Origin: Orientallactaga sibirica
Lineage: Eukaryota > Chordata > Mammalia > Rodentia > Dipodidae
Assembly: GCA_036365145.1 (NCBI GenBank)
Contig: JAEOAD010000031.1
Coordinates: 8,280,001 to 8,344,000 of the forward strand
Direction: 5' to 3'
Length of the DNA: 64,000 nucleotides
This document shows positions 46,201 through 59,675 of this stretch, in pieces. Every line of letters begins with the position of its first letter. Position 1 is the first letter of the stretch. The position numbers and the translations under genes are program-made. The notes under the pieces are model-generated. The model made no database searches. It was given only the letters and a program-made list of their open reading frames with translations, and was not told the DNA's origin.

Positions 46201-48004
46201 TCTTAATCATGACTCATTATTTCCCATCCAGAATCACAGTGGAGGTTTTAGCCTGGCCAAGTAAATAATAATAATAACTCTAATAAATATACTGTGGAAG
46301 ACAAATATCTTTTTGAACAATCATCCATCCATCCATGTCCTCAATCTAGGGGGCACTCTTGGGATGGATGCAGGGCAGTGTGCTAGCATCTGATGACTAA
46401 AGAGTTATAAGAGCCTTCCTCTATGACCTGTCTCCCTTCCTGTGCCACACTCTGGTTCTCACAGTGAACAGAGGTAATGTATGCTGCTAAGAACAAGGAA
46501 ATTGGATGCAGAGGGAGGAAGGAGAAAGACAGTATTTCCATCCAAAACTTGAATGACTGACAAGTCTGTTGGATGAAGAGATTCCCCTGGGCTTCCCCTG
46601 GAACACAGCCAATTCTCACTCATTGTACCCTGGGGCTATGCACGGGAAGTGCTAGGGTTTTGAGATACACACTTTATTGGAGTTCACTGGGAGCCTTCAT
46701 GTTTTCCCCTTGAATTTTATATTCCAGGAGGAAATGAGAACCCTTCTCGCAAGCCCTTGTGCACACAGTACACATTGACCTACAGAGCAGTGCACACCTC
46801 GATCCTGATCTGACAGTCTTATGTCAGTACACACTGGCCCTGCTCAATTCCCACCTCTATAAGATGCAACAAGCTGTGGCCTCCTGCTACATAATGGAAA
46901 GCTCCACTGGCAGAGTTATGTTCAATGGGACTGATCATAAATATGATTTATGGAGTTAGTTCATTTATTGCCTCTAACGCTGGCCCCAGCTGCCCAGAGT
47001 TTGACTGACAATATCTGTTTATTTATTTCTCACTATATAATATCTGACTTCACATTATAAATTCCTCTGATTGGAATTTCATGGCATGTGCTCTGATAGT
47101 TATGGATGGCATATTCATTAGGAACTCTATCCTTTTGGGGATCAGCTGGGCACTGAACTTTTGGTTGTGTCTGTTATAGTGAAGCTAGGTTCTGACATCC
47201 CCACAGCAAGAATACTATAGTGTTAAGTCTCATATTGCATGTTGTGGGGGACACCTGTCTATATGCTACCTATAGGTCTCCTATGATGAACATCTGTTAT
47301 ATTCAGAACCAGTGGAAATCAATGGTAAAACGTTATCCAGTCAATATGGGGTTTGACCACAGAAAAGTAAGCTATAGAAATAAGACAGTTCCCCATGGAT
47401 TATGGCCACAGTGCCTTCCTTCTTCTTTTAGCGCCTTCACCAAATGACTACTAGCTTCCCCTAACTGAGTTGGGCTTAGGTTCATGCAAAGAGAAGGGAG
47501 TTTTTAGACGTCTTTAGGGGATGTTTCCACCATGTTTAAGCTTTCATATTTCAAGCACAGGCAGAGGAGTGAGGGTGAGAAAGTTACCGTGGAACATCCA
47601 AGACCGCTCTTGTACTAAGTCAAGGGTTGGCCAACGGAGACCCTGGGAGAGTTACGACAGCGTTTGTCCTCACTCTACAAATCAATCTTCCATCTAGAAA
47701 TGATTATTTGGAATATTTTTCTGAGACAAATAGTGATTTATTTTCATGTATGAAAATCTCTGATGACAATTTTACAGGTTTTTTTATCCAGAGAAATGTG
47801 GCTTCTTTACCACTGCTCAGACTCCTCTCAGGTCCACTCCCAATCAGCTTCTTCTGCAGTCCAGGTGCGGCAGAGCTAGCAAGGTCTCAGCCCTGATCCA
47901 TGCCCAGTCCCCTCATCCAAGTCCCTGACAAGAAAAGTGACATTCATTAAGCACCTCTGTGCAACAGACAGACCCTCATGGATTCATTGTAACCACCCTC
48001 CCAT

Positions 48005-48150
48005 GAGATCTGTTTCTGTATCTTTACCTTTCCACATGAGGAAGCGGAGGCTTAGGGAGGCTAAATCTCATTAATTTCCTTTCCGAAGAATATGAAACAA
48101 GTTGAGGCAGGAACAAAATTCAAGCCTACGTCAGTCTGACTACAAAGCAA
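48005..48150 (-). mobile_element. MIR fragment
   Basis: Blocks cacatgaggaagcggaggct, aatttcctttccgaag and ttcaagcctacgtcagtctg match reversed MIR, including the ttcaagcc anticodon-side block of its tRNA-like head. Confidence 0.65.
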
Positions 48151-48944
48151 ATTTTATTTCTACTTGGTATTCCCTGTGAGAATTTTTTCAAAGAAAACTG
48201 ATTTCTTTAGCAGCACTCTGTGCATCAGACATCTAAGAAGGGAAATGGCTCGCATTTTCTCAATGCCTACCTAATCCATTAACCAACTAGGGACCTTAAG
48301 CGAGTCATTTATCTCCTCTATATCTGAATTTTCTCATGTTAGAAAATATCAAGGCATATCTATATTTTTTTGGTTAGAGTATGAAGTCATGTGAAGATAT
48401 TCCCAGTGACTAAAGGGTAGGACTCATCCATCATCATCATGATCATCATTAATATATCACCTGTTATCAACACCATTGTCATTGTCATCATCTTCCTCGT
48501 CAACTTGAAAGTGTTCTTGATGTCCTACTCCTCTTGCTGAGAATGCAATGCCCTCTGTCTGGGCTTGGCTACTCTGGTTTTTATGTATGGAGGTAGGCTT
48601 TCAGGGTGACAACACTGACATTATATTATTGATTTGTGCCTTATAAGGCCAAGCCCTTTTGAGATTCATTCAATTAGACAATGAAACACAACACCCCAGC
48701 TTCCATAATTTCCCAAGCACTGGCCAGATTCAATCCATCTCACTGCTATTTGTCTCTGAGTGTAACACCAGAGAAAGTCACTGATAGTGACTAATAGATA
48801 CAGCAATAATAATAACCAATCTCAGAGCTTCAAAACTAGGATGAATTTTATAAAAGTAAAACATTTGTTCTGCTTTCAAAATCTGAGGGACATAGAGAGA
48901 CACAGAAGCCACCATTTTGGGTTCCTCTGCTGGTTGCTTAGGTG

Positions 48945-49095
48945 AACTGCATTGTTCCCATTTTTAAAATGAGAACATTGAAACTTGGTGAGGTTAATTA
49001 ACTTGCCTAATGGCATCCAGCTGGTAAATGACAGAGGTGAAAAAATGAAGATAGGTTCATCTAACTCTAAAGTTCATGCTATTTCCAAACTGTTT
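48945..49095 (-). mobile_element. MIR fragment
   Basis: Blocks ttcccatttttaaaatgaga, ttaattaacttgcctaatgg, ccagctggtaaatgacagag and aaagttcatgctatttcc match reversed MIR over most of its length. Confidence 0.7.
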
Positions 49096-51331
49096 CATCG
49101 TTTTTTATAAACTCACAAAGACTTACAAGCATTCAACTCTTGACCATCATTGTGTTTATATTACAGTTTCCCACTGAGGGGCTTCTCTGGATGGTCAGGT
49201 ATGCTCTGTTTAGATGGGTTTGCAGAGCAAGAGACTCCATGACCACAACTGGAGTGGTCAGTTTTCATGAATTTCCTCTTCAAAGGCTTCAACCCATTGG
49301 ATGCTGACAGCACCCTTAACTCAGGGCTCTTGTTTCTTTTCATGTGTTATCTCCATATGTCAGATAGAAAAGCTCTACTTCCAGTCCTGAGTCATGATCA
49401 TGGTGAGATTTGAGCACTCCGATGAGAGGAGAGGTGGTGAGCAGCCATCTTGTTTCTGGGCACGTGTCTTATACTATCAAAGTTTTTTTTTTTTTTTTTT
49501 TTTGTCTTAATAATAGAATATTCTGTCCTACTACAGGAACACCAAACATCCAATATTGGGCATTTGAGCTATGGTTACTCTCTACCACTAATTTAGTCCA
49601 GACACCTAGCTTTTAATTTCACAACAAGGCCAGAATCCTTAGTAAGTTTTCTTTGATATAAAGCCCAGGTCTCTGCTAATGGTTCTTGTATAGTTTTATT
49701 TTACTCTTTGAGATTACAGGAGGTGCCTAATAGGACATTTACATGAGAATAAGGAGTAAAATACATACCTGCAATTAAGAAAAAAGTAAGAGTATCCTAT
49801 AAAAGACCAAGGATTCATTGAAACAAACAACAACCAAAAAAAAAAAAAAAAAACCCAAATAACAACAAAAAAGGGAAAATGGTAAACAAGTAACAAAACC
49901 AATTGAACCTGAAAAATTTAAAGTCAGAGTGGGTGAAAATAATCATAGATATATGTACATGTACATTATATATACATATACATATACATTATGTGTGTGT
50001 GTCCCAAAATTACAATTTTTAAATTTTATAATGCTGAAGATATTAAACAGCATTGTTACATTTATGTTTATTATTAACATTGACATCCTTCTTGTCATGG
50101 TCAGATATTATTAGGCTCAATTTTAAGACAGAGTTGTTAAAACTCAGACTTTGGCCTGGATAATTCTTCATTATGGGAGCTCTCCTATGAATATGTGATC
50201 TGGCACTAGACTGTACCACTGGCAGATTGTAAGATGGCACAACATTATTTGGCTTCAACCCATTACATGCAGGTAGCACCTGGTAGTTACAATGATAAAA
50301 CATCCTTGGGTATTGTCAAAATTGACCCAAGTTGAAAATTGCTGTAGTGAGGGATGAAACTGGATTTCATATCCTGGTCTATTTGCCTTCTAAACCCAAG
50401 GCCATCATGCTGTTTAAAGGAGTCATAAATCAAAATATGGTTTCTATATAAAAATGGTAAGATTAAACACAGAATTTTCCTTAAGAAGAAAAAGTGTATG
50501 AAAACAATTTTCTGGCAGGAAGCAAATGGAGACTGAGGCATCGCCTCACACTGCAATTTAAAGAGTTGTGGCTATTTAGACTGAAAACTCTGGTAGAGCT
50601 GCTATGGTTGTGATTCACCCACCCATCCCTGGAACTGATGCTGATGTCAATGGAATATCACACTGAGATTTGCAGAGAAGTGATGTGAGGGACTACAGGA
50701 AAGTTGAAGGTGAATCCTGGATTGTAGAAGATTGAGCTTATTTGTGAAGTTCTCAAAGGCAAGGGAGTTCACAAGCCTCTCCTTAACCCCATGGCTCCTC
50801 TCTGTCTGGGGATAGATCCAAACACACTTCAAGAATATCCAGTTCAAGGTTAGGATATCAGCAAGTAGCCCATCAAAAGATATTTGCACCTAGCCAGACC
50901 CTCCAAAAATCCCAATCCCCATGGGGTACTTTCTTGATCCTCCTCTGATTTTTCTCAGACTACAGAAATATTGACAGTACACATTCTCAACCCACAAATT
51001 TCTGCTAAGAAATAAGAGTTTCAGCTAAGCTGGGCAGAATTTCAGAGAATTCACCCAATCTACTTGAGAATAAGTAGATCTGGTATGAGAGCCCACTTTC
51101 AGAAAGTTTGTGGTATGATGCCAAAAGAATGTACATGTCTCAGACTGATTTATGTGGCTATTGCTGAATAGTGCATACTGGGTTATTTAAATAGGGTAGA
51201 TTTACTTGGCTCATGGTTATGTAAGCTGACAAGTTCATCTACATGTGGGAAGGTCCTCTGTAGAACTCCAAAGTGAAACAGGACATCACAAGGTGAGACA
51301 GGATAAGAAAACTCAATAATGTGAGGTCCCC

Positions 51332-51375
51332 TCTTCTCCTTTTTTGCATGTATATGTATGTGTGCAGTGTATGTT

Positions 51376-51423
<48 letters not shown>

Positions 51424-51692
51424 AGCCAGAGGTTGAGAGTGACTGTATCTCTCTATTGTTCTCCATGTTAATTATTGATACAGGATCTCTAACTGGACCC
51501 ACAGGTCACCAGTTTGGCTGGTTTAGCTAGCCACTTTGCCCTGAGGATCCCATGTCTCCACCTCCCAAGCACTGGGAGTACAGCCAAGCCCCCACCCACC
51601 TGGCATTTTATGTAGGTGCTAGGCATCTGAACTCTGGTCCTCACACTTGCACTGCAAGCATTTTACTAACTGGACCATCTCCTCAGACTGTC
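51332..51692 (-). mobile_element. B4-type composite SINE with long (GT)n tail
   Basis: The (TG)n tract at 51377-51420 is the tail (CA on the element strand). It is followed by agccagaggttgagagtgac, a gtctccacctcccaagcact block, ggtcctcacacttgcactgc and the head aactggaccatctcctcaga. This is the full B4 layout in reverse. Confidence 0.85.
51377..51420. repeat. (TG)n microsatellite
   Basis: A 44-bp (TG)22-type run, long enough to be length-polymorphic. It belongs to the B4 tail. Confidence 0.97.
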
Positions 51693-52805
51693 TTCCTCTT
51701 CTTTCAGAGATATTAATGCAATCATGGGCCCCTACTTATAATGATATACTTTATATAATGCAATAATATAATGAAAATGCATAGTATTATATTATATCAT
51801 TATGTATAGCATAGACTATAAAATAAAGAGAAATGAATGAATGGTGGATATTTTGATAAGCAAAAGAAAGGAACACAATATTCAAAATATATTCAGAGCC
51901 AAGCCTAGATAAGAACAGAAAAGAAAATTCCCTGAACTCATGGAACATAAGAACTATAAAATATAATCAAATGAGCTTTTTTAGGCAATAATAAGCAGCC
52001 CACTGAAAGAGTTAAAAAAAACAACAACAACAAGATTTCAAAGAGTTAAAGAAGCATATTGAAGACCAACAAAATATTCTTTCAGGACTTATAAATCAAT
52101 AATAGCAAGGATCATAAGGGGCATAGTTGAAAATGCAATTAGTGACACAACAGAGGGCTCAAGGAAATCATGGTGTGTTTACAAGAAAAAGAAGACACAA
52201 TTAGAGACGGCAACTAGATATGGATATCAAAGGTAACTCGACTCAGGTCAATTGATGTCTTCTTTGGCAGGGCAAGAGGAGGGTGGGAAGAACAACCAAT
52301 GGAATAGAAATAGTATTTGCCATTGGAATAACAAATTTATCCTTCAATTTAGAATGAAATTAATTTATATGGTAAAAGGTTAAACTGTGTTTTAGGAAAC
52401 ATTCAAAACTTTTTGCCTAAATTATTAAATTGCATACAGAAAGAATTTTGAAGTGGCCTGGAATAAGAAAGTGTCCATTAATCCATCCATCCATCTGTCC
52501 ACGAATCCATTACAAAGACCATGGGTTTATTCTGACTTGAAGTGGTAGTAGGATCTAACTGAAGGTATAAAATCTATATGGGCTTTGAAGTTTTATAGAC
52601 TTGGCTATACATTGTACCTCCTACTTAACTCATGGTTCAATAGACAAATTTCCTAAATTTAAGCCCTATTAAGCAGGGCAGACTGGATTTTGGGGTCTTT
52701 TATAACCAGCACAGTACCTAGCATTGGATAGTCTCTTAACACATTATAAATTGCCTTATTACTGGAATAAATAAACAATATTATTACTGTTCATCCTTTC
52801 CATCT
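51693..52805. other. AT-rich intergenic sequence
   Basis: It contains TATAAT-rich runs (51738-51830) and a short CATC run (52482-52497). No gene is seen. Confidence 0.55.
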
Positions 52806-53162
52806 GTTTCAGTTGCCTTCTTATTGCTTGGACAAAAGACCCAACCAAAAGCAGTTTCTGAGATAAAGGGGTTCACTTTGGCTTCCAGTTTTGAGGGGAA
52901 CATGGTGGGGAAGGCATCGAGAACAGGGAGCAGGATAGCATACCCCACAGCACCAGGGAGGAAGTTGTCTGAGTGACCAGGCTCTGAACACCTACCTAGT
53001 GGGCTGGAGCCATAAACCACAGAGAGATCCACTTCCAGAAACACACCTCCTCCAGCAGGCTCCACCTCCCAAAGGCCTCACAACTGTCCCAAATTGCCAA
53101 CAGCTGGGGACCCAGTATTCCAAACACTCAAGCCCATGGGGACATCTCATTCAAAACACCAT
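52806..53162 (-). mobile_element. MaLR-type LTR
   Basis: On the minus strand it begins tggtgttttgaatgagatgt, carries gtccccagctgttggcaatt and aggtggagcctgctggagga blocks, and ends ggcaactgaaaca. This is the layout of rodent ORR1/MT-like solo LTRs. A frame of about 90 codons over it on the minus strand is not a gene. Confidence 0.65.
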
Positions 53163-53200
53163 ACTGGTCCAGCCATCTACCCATCCATCTAAGAAGCTTT

Positions 53201-53275
53201 TAAAAAAAAATATTTATTTATTTTTAAATTCTATTTATATTTATTTGAGAGAGTGGGAGAGAAAGGGGAGAGGGG

Positions 53276-53309
<34 letters not shown>

Positions 53310-53466
53310 TTAGGAATGGGTGCACCAGGGTCTGTAGCCACTGCCAATGAACTCCATACACATGTGGCCCCTTGTGCATCTGGCTTATGTGGGTCCTAAG
53401 GAATCAAACCAAGGTCCTTTGGCTTTGCAGGCAAACAATTTAACAGCTAGGTCATCTCCCAGCCCC
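53201..53466 (-). mobile_element. B2-like SINE with expanded (GA)n
   Basis: The minus-strand head is gggctgggagatgacctagc. The (GAGA)n/(GGGA)n run spans 53243-53307. A target duplication, agctttt-like (aagaagctttt and aaaaagctttt), flanks it. Confidence 0.9.
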
Positions 53467-54312
53467 ATGTAAAAAGCTTTTATTCGACAGGATTTGCCTA
53501 ACTGTGGAATAGTGGAAAGACTCTTGGAAGATGGGGTAGGCCAAGCAGAATGGAAAAGGGAAGCAGCAGAGTGCTGGGCAGGAAGATGTGGATACTTTCC
53601 TGGAGAAAACCAGGCAACTGTTCGTTCACTATGCATTTTAGAGGAAATACTTGGTTGCTGGATGGTCCCTCTGGTCTCGATTGGCCTGTCAGAGTGACAT
53701 TGTTTGGAGATCTTAGGAGCCTGTTGAAGAATGTGTCCTGTTAATTTCCCCCTCCTCCCGCCTCTTCTGCCTCTGTTCTGACTCCCACTGTTAAGTGCTC
53801 CGGCTTGTTATCATGGCTTTGAAATCAAGAAAGACACTTTGGAATTCAATTAGCCACACAGTTGCCACAGTAACGAAAATATATAAACGTGAATGATTTA
53901 TACACACAGAAGCTTCAGAAAAGAATAAATTGAATCCCCCAGCTGGGAATGAAATGGATTGTACAATAAGAAAATTGTATCCCTTTCTCTGTGAGAGAGG
54001 CCTACAGGTCTTACTGTGGTGTGGCTGAATACTGAGCTGGTGGGAGGAAGGCTGCAGTGTGCCCCTCACACTCACACCCACACCCACACCACAGGTTTGG
54101 GTTCCTGTCATGGTTCTTGCTGAGCACTCAACTCTGTTTTTTCATTTGCCAGGGCTAGCAAATCAAAGTATAAAGGCTTGCATTATTGCATAAACTACCA
54201 TAGGCTTCTCCACATTACACATGCACAAATACCGAGGCTGCTGTCACATTACACTGAAATCCTTCACAGACACACAAAATGAGGGTTGGACTGTGCTTAA
54301 AAAGCAAAAGCA

Positions 54313-54571
54313 GGGCTGGAAAGATGGCTTAGCGGTTAAATGCTTGCCTATGAAGCCTAAGGACCCCGGTTCGAGGCTCGATTCTCCAGGACCCACGTAA
54401 GCCAGATACACAAGGGGGTGCATGCATCTGGAGTTCGTTTGCAGTGGCTGGAGGCCCTGGCGCACCCATTCTCTCTCTCTCACTCTTTCTCTCTCTCTAC
54501 CTGCCTATTTCTGTATCTCTCTCTCTCAAATAAATAAATAAATAAATAAAAAATATTTAAAAAAAAAAAAA
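54313..54571 (+). mobile_element. B2-like SINE, young-looking copy
   Basis: The head is gggctggaaagatggcttag, the middle has an intact tRNA B-box-like ggttcgaggctcg, and the tail is (AAAT)n plus A16. The target duplication aaaaagcaaaagca is perfect (54299-54312 and about 54568-54582). Confidence 0.95.
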
Positions 54572-55856
54572 AAGCAAAAGCAAAACCAAACCAAACCAAA
54601 ACATTCAAAGAAGGAATTTTGCAATAATTTCTTCCATATTCCTATGTTCTCCCTTATAGATTGTAGGAACCATGAAACACACTATACCTTGGTCTAGGGT
54701 ATATTTTAAGCTGGCTTAATAGCTACTCAGTCTGTGTCAGAAGTTGCAGTACTTCATTTCTGCTGTAAAAAAGTGTCCAGTCTTTATAGCCAGTATACTT
54801 AAATACAAATGAAAGCATATAGTACCTTGAAAATTTTCTTACTTTTCATTTCTTTTCCACATTTTATCTACATTTACTCTTTGCAATCACCATGAACAGA
54901 AATTTCTGGATGATCTTTTATTGCACACCCATATCAGTTGAATAGATATAAGTGTGTTTGCTTACAAAACATGTAACAACTACTGTCCATCCCTACATAT
55001 GCAAGCTCATAAAGCATACCTGTGTATTTATTTTTTGAAGAAGACATTAAAGGTTTGAAGTTTCAGTGTTTTCTCTCACATCCGAATGAATCATCTTGAA
55101 TTCCACTTTGCGAACTGTGGAGTTGAAGGCATTCTCATTACCTTGAGAATCGGGATGATAAAAATGGAAGCCATAGAAAAAAGTAAGTTAATATCAACAA
55201 AGATATTGAGGGTCAAAATGGAAGATTATACTGAGGCTGAGTATGATGCATTTCAAAAGCCTAGTGGAAAAATCATGTCAAATAAAAGGAGTCTCTTATA
55301 CACATGCACACACACACACACACACACACTACAGGCAATACTATCCCTAATGTCCTCTGACCTCTCAGAGCACTTGAGAAATGGGCAGGAAAGACACAGG
55401 AAGAGCCCTGAGGATACTTGATGCTAAGAAGCCTTTTAGCTGCAAAGCCAGTCTTTCCTCCAAACCTCACCAATTGGATAGCCACTGTGTCATCTAGAGC
55501 TGTCTGTTAGCTGGTCACTGGCCCACAAGAGCTGGGTGCCACAGGGTGGTTAAGTGGATGGAGACGCCTCTGTTCCTGGGACTTTACTAAATCACCCAAC
55601 TGCCTCATCGTAACAACTTCATCTACAAGTACCCATGACCCCTCACATTACCCACATGGAAAATATTGCAAGGTCTTTGACACTCAGGACAAGGGGGCTG
55701 CATTTAAGGATAAGGTCAGCCCCTTTCGTTGGGGGAACACGATGGGGAAGGAATCACCTGGATTTCACTCAGACCTCACTGATGGTCTTCCTCTACCTTG
55801 TGGACTTTCAGCATTGTGCTAAGTACTAGTCATTTTTGTCTGTGAAAATAATTTCT
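54572..55856. other. Intergenic sequence without clear features
   Basis: It has a short CCAAA repeat (54584-54600) and a (CA)n run at 55303-55328. The frame at 55086-55421 lacks any recognisable domain and crosses the (CA)n. Confidence 0.55.
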
Positions 55857-56022
55857 TTTTCTTTTCTTTTCTTTTCTTTTTTTTTGAGGTAAGGTCTCAC
55901 TGTAGCCCAGGCTTGCCTGAAGTCCACTACGTAGTCTCAAAGTGGCCTCAAATTCATGGCAATACTCCTACGTCTGCTTCCCAAATGCTGGGATTAAAGG
56001 TGTGCACTATCACCCCTGGCTT
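55857..56022 (-). mobile_element. B1 SINE
   Basis: A (CTTTT)n tail, then aggtctcactgtagcccagg to gcactatcacccctggct. A target duplication, aaataatttctt, is found on both sides. Confidence 0.93.
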
Positions 56023-56545
56023 GTGCAAATAATTTCTTATCCAGTGGTCAGTATTTCTACTACATATTGACACATAGAAACTCAAATTAAAAAAAAATTA
56101 CTATGAGATTTATATATGACGTTTACTATTGGGAACCTCTATTGGGAAATAGGTTACCTGTCCCTTTTTTCTTGGGATTTTTCTTCATTATTGTAAAAGG
56201 AAAAGTGCAGAGATTAAGTACGCCTAGAAAAGGCCAGAAGGAAAGTAATTTGCCCACAGATTATAATCCCTACTTCAGACCATTCTTCTCCCAGGTATAC
56301 CTGATTTGTAAAGCTGGTAAAAGCATCTGTTACTGTTGCAGTCTCAGTCAAACTGTTGAAGCACTGAAGGATTCAGTTTCCCTATCACCACGCCTGGCCT
56401 GCCTTCGGGTTTTGATGCCATCAGCACATGTGGGAATCACGATACAGTGGGGAGGACACTGAGTCAAGTATCTAAGTTCAGTGAGTGAGTTTCAGGCACT
56501 CATCTTCTCTGAGAATCTAGGCAAAGCCCTTAAAATCCTTGGGTC

Positions 56546-56697
56546 GAGCCGGGCGTGGTGGCGCACGCCTTTAATCCCAGCACTTGGGAGGCAGAGGTAG
56601 TAGGATCGCCAAGAGTTTGAGGCCACCCTGAGACTACATAGTTAATTCCAGGTCAGCCTGGACTAGAGTGAAACCCTACCTCGAAAAAAAAAAAAAA
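56546..56697 (+). mobile_element. B1 SINE, young
   Basis: It has agccgggcgtggtggcgcac, taatcccagcacttgggagg, a ccaggtcagcctgg block and a pure A15 tail. The 14-bp target duplication aaaatccttgggtc is perfect (56532-56545 and 56695-56708). Confidence 0.97.
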
Positions 56698-56821
56698 ATC
56701 CTTGGGTCATCCATGTTTAACTTGTCAGATGTAGGTATGGTTACGGTCAGGGCTATCTGCACAACTGAGTGGGATTCCTGATGTGAAGCTACAAGGCATA
56801 CATTCAAGGTGTCTTCACCTA

Positions 56822-57176
56822 GTGTTTGTGTATATGTATGTGGGTGTGCAGGTGTGTGCATGCATGCTTCTACACAGGTGGACTCATGTTTGTGGGGACG
56901 TGTGTGTGAGTGTGTGCGTGCACGCACACATGTGCCTTTGGAGGCCAGAGGTTGATGTGGAGTATCATCCTTGATCACTGTCCACTTAACTGAAGCAGTT
57001 TCTCACGTGAACCCCGGGCTCACTAATTCAGCTAGTTCTGCCAGCCCACTTACCTGTGGGGATCCCTGTTTCTGCCTCCGGAGCTGGGATTACAACTGGG
57101 CCACCATGACTACCTGGCGTTTTATGAGAGTACAGGGATGGAACTCTAGTCCTCATGCTTGCCATCTCCCCCACCT
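56822..57176 (-). mobile_element. B4-type composite SINE
   Basis: A TG-rich tail (56822-56935) is followed by aggccagaggttgatgtgga, a ttctgcctccggagctggga block, gccaccatgactacctggcg and agtcctcatgcttgccatct. It is the B4 layout in reverse. Confidence 0.8.
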
Positions 57177-57224
57177 CATTTTTATTTTCTTCAATTTCCT
57201 TAACTTCAGAAACTTTATTTCCCT

Positions 57225-57300
57225 GCAGTTTCAGGGATCAAATCCAGGGCCTTACTGATGCTAGGCAAGCTCTCTACTACCGAACTGCATCTCCAGCCCC
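57225..57300 (-). mobile_element. ID-type SINE
   Basis: The sequence gggatcaaatccagggcctt, then tgctaggcaagctctctact and a gaactgcatctccagcccc end is the complement of a tRNA-derived ID element. Confidence 0.85.
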
Positions 57301-58246
57301 TCTCAAATATTCTTGATGGAAATAGAGGCTCCTGGACAGTGGGAGGCAGACTCCTGTTCAGCCTGGGTTGTGCACATCCTGCTGTCCCTAGGCCCGCTGT
57401 CCAGTCCCTGCAAGCTGCTTCCTTCCCCATGGATCTATCAGACTGGGCCCCGTGCCTTCTGCCTGCTGCTTCCAAAAGCTTTCCAAAATACTCCTCAGTT
57501 AGATGGTCATATTCAAGTTGCTGACAGACCTAGGATCGGGCCAAACAGGCTGAGTACATTTGGGGACAAAGGTCTGTCTCTTGCTGCCATACACTAAGAT
57601 ATCTATCCTAGGGATGAGCGTTTTAAGCTAGCTAGAAGGTATTTGCTTCTGCCTATGTGATGATCTAGTCTACTGTTGGCCTCCATCACTTATGTTCTTA
57701 TATTCCATACTATTTCTCTTGATCTACACTGGAAATCTCAAGCGATGGGAAGTTTCCACACGTGAGCTTTATTGATGGACTGGCCAGTATTGACCAGCCC
57801 TGTGTTATGAATGGACTAACTCTGCTGTTCTGTACTGATTTTCTTACATGCAAGCTCCCTAATTCTTTATAAATGTTCCTGCTCTAGCTTATTGAACTGA
57901 CTTTGGCCAACTGCAGGCTCGTAGTAGCCTGGGACTACTTTGTCAGAGCTGAGACCCAAGCTACTTCCCTAGAGTAGAACATGCTTGCTTTTGTATCCAG
58001 TAACAAGGTCAGGCTAATTGCAATGAGATATGTTTCCCAGATAGGGTAAATTCTGGAAAAAGGCTAATCTCCCAAACAGGGCTGGCATGGATCCAGATAT
58101 TGGGAAGAAGGTCAGCCCACCAGGCAGGGGTACCTGGAGGGACCAGTGATGGAAAACAGGTGGTTCAGGAGGACAATCAATGATCAGCTGAGAGCACTGA
58201 TGGCTGATCTGGCCGAAGGGCAGAGTGTGCTGTGAAAGCACACACC
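57301..58246. other. Intergenic sequence without clear features
   Basis: No gene or repeat that I can name. Frames at 57258-57597 have no domain and overlap the ID element. Confidence 0.55.
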
Positions 58247-58790
58247 GTGATAGTTAATTTAGATATCAACTTGACTGGGCCCAGGGATGCTGAGATAGCA
58301 GATAAAACAGTATTCCAGTGTGTGTGTGTTTCTGAAAGATTTGCCTTTGAACCAAGGGAACTTGGGACAGAAAGCCCATTCTTATTCCATGTGTACAGTC
58401 ACCATTTAGACAGCTGAGGATCATGATAGAACAAAATGGAAGTGGAAAGGCAAAATGCCCTTTCCATCCTAGAGCTAAGACATCATTCTCTTCCAGCCTT
58501 TGCATGAGAGGTCACGTTCTCTGGTTTTGGAAGCCAGGACTTGCACGAGTGCTGTCTGTCCAGGAACTTTTGTATTTTTGGTCTTGGACTGAGAGTTAAA
58601 CCATTGATTTTTGGGTTCTGAGGCTATGGAACTTAAAGTGAGCCATGCTACTGGTTTACCTGGTTCGTTAGCTGACAAATGGCATGAGACTTTTCAGCCT
58701 GCATAAATGTATGAGTTACGCCCCCTAGCAAATCCTTGTCTATTGTCTGTCTTATTTCTCTATAGAACCTAATAGCTCCAGCCAGCAATA
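58247..58790 (+). mobile_element. Ancient ERVL-type (MLT2-like) repeat
   Basis: It begins tgatagttaatttagatatc then aacttgactgggccca, continues through a tctggttttggaagcc block and a gacttttcagcctgcataaa block, and ends with gagttacgccccctagcaaa. This fits an old mammalian LTR family related to ERVL. Class and borders come from memory of block order only. Confidence 0.5.
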
Positions 58791-59002
58791 CAAAGCTATC
58801 TGTGAAGACAGCACACAGGAAATACCAAAACCTAGCATCTGGCTTGAGGTTAAGGGCAAAAGCTCTGATCCGAGCAGTCAGCTATTAGAAATAAGCTACA
58901 CTTGGGTTTGGAGGATATAATTGCCAAGAAGAGATAAAGTAGGAAAGGCTTAGAATTTGGGAATGCTGTTGGGCTTGAGTAAGAACTAAGAGTGTTAATT
59001 CT

Positions 59003-59040
59003 TCCATCCATCCATCCATCCATCCATCCATCCATCCATC
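59003..59040. repeat. (CATC)n microsatellite
   Basis: Nine near-perfect CATC units. On the minus strand it gives a spurious repeat of Met-Asp-Gly-Trp in a short frame. Confidence 0.95.
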
Positions 59041-59366
59041 TTTCATTCATCCCACCCCCATAAGCCTTCCTGAGTACATTTACTCTATGCTAGGTCTTAG
59101 CTGAGTTTCCTTGTTACTTAACATAGTCACACAGACTTACAGTAAGACAACATCACACTGCTCCATTCTGTAGGGATTTAGATAGAAGTCATTTTTTCCT
59201 TCTCGACTTCAGCACAATAAGGTATTGAAAATTATTCCTGACAACTAGACATGCAAGATTGCCAGTGGTTGTTTGTGAACTGAAAACAGTTCATTTAGTT
59301 CAAAACCTTTTCTTCACAGTCTTACCCTCATCAATTTTAATATAATTTCTAACCAGGGTTAATGAA

Positions 59367-59367
<1 letters not shown>

Positions 59368-59400
<33 letters not shown>
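59368..59400. repeat. (CA)n microsatellite
   Basis: A 33-bp uninterrupted (CA)n run. Confidence 0.95.
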
Positions 59401-59402
<2 letters not shown>

Positions 59403-59675
59403 AAAAACTGTGTTACTTGGGCAATTTTGGCTCAGGCATGTCCATTCAAATATTGAGTTTGGAAATGTGATTTACTCTGGCTCAGTATGTTATTTACCTA
59501 ATTCTTCCATTTAATTTTTAATAAAATATGACAGATGTTATTTTATAATATATATTTGATTAGATAGATATTATAGTATGTACATATATATATTATCATT
59601 TTATACTACAATATGTAAAATAACAATTGGAGGAGTAACTACCTCATAAGGTCAAGAAGAAATACCGGTGTGTTG

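Larger units (their letters stand above)
45421..51331. other. Intergenic sequence with MIR relics only
   Basis: About 6 kb without rodent SINEs. It holds three MIR fragments (listed separately), a T21 run (49485-49503), an A-rich run (49836-49854) and a short TATA/TACA alternating repeat (49950-49990). I see no exon signature or long frame with family motifs. Confidence 0.55.
58791..59675. other. Intergenic sequence with two simple repeats
   Basis: It contains a (CATC)n run at 59003-59040 and a (CA)n run at 59368-59400. AT-rich sequence with TATA runs follows (59540-59610). No gene is seen. Confidence 0.6.

Noticed and set aside
52784..53065. A 93-codon minus-strand frame
   Set aside because: It coincides with the MaLR-type LTR at 52806-53162 and has no protein family features.
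59003..59040. Regular repeats that might suggest an array
   Set aside because: It is a plain (CATC)n microsatellite without spacers. CRISPR arrays do not apply to this genome.
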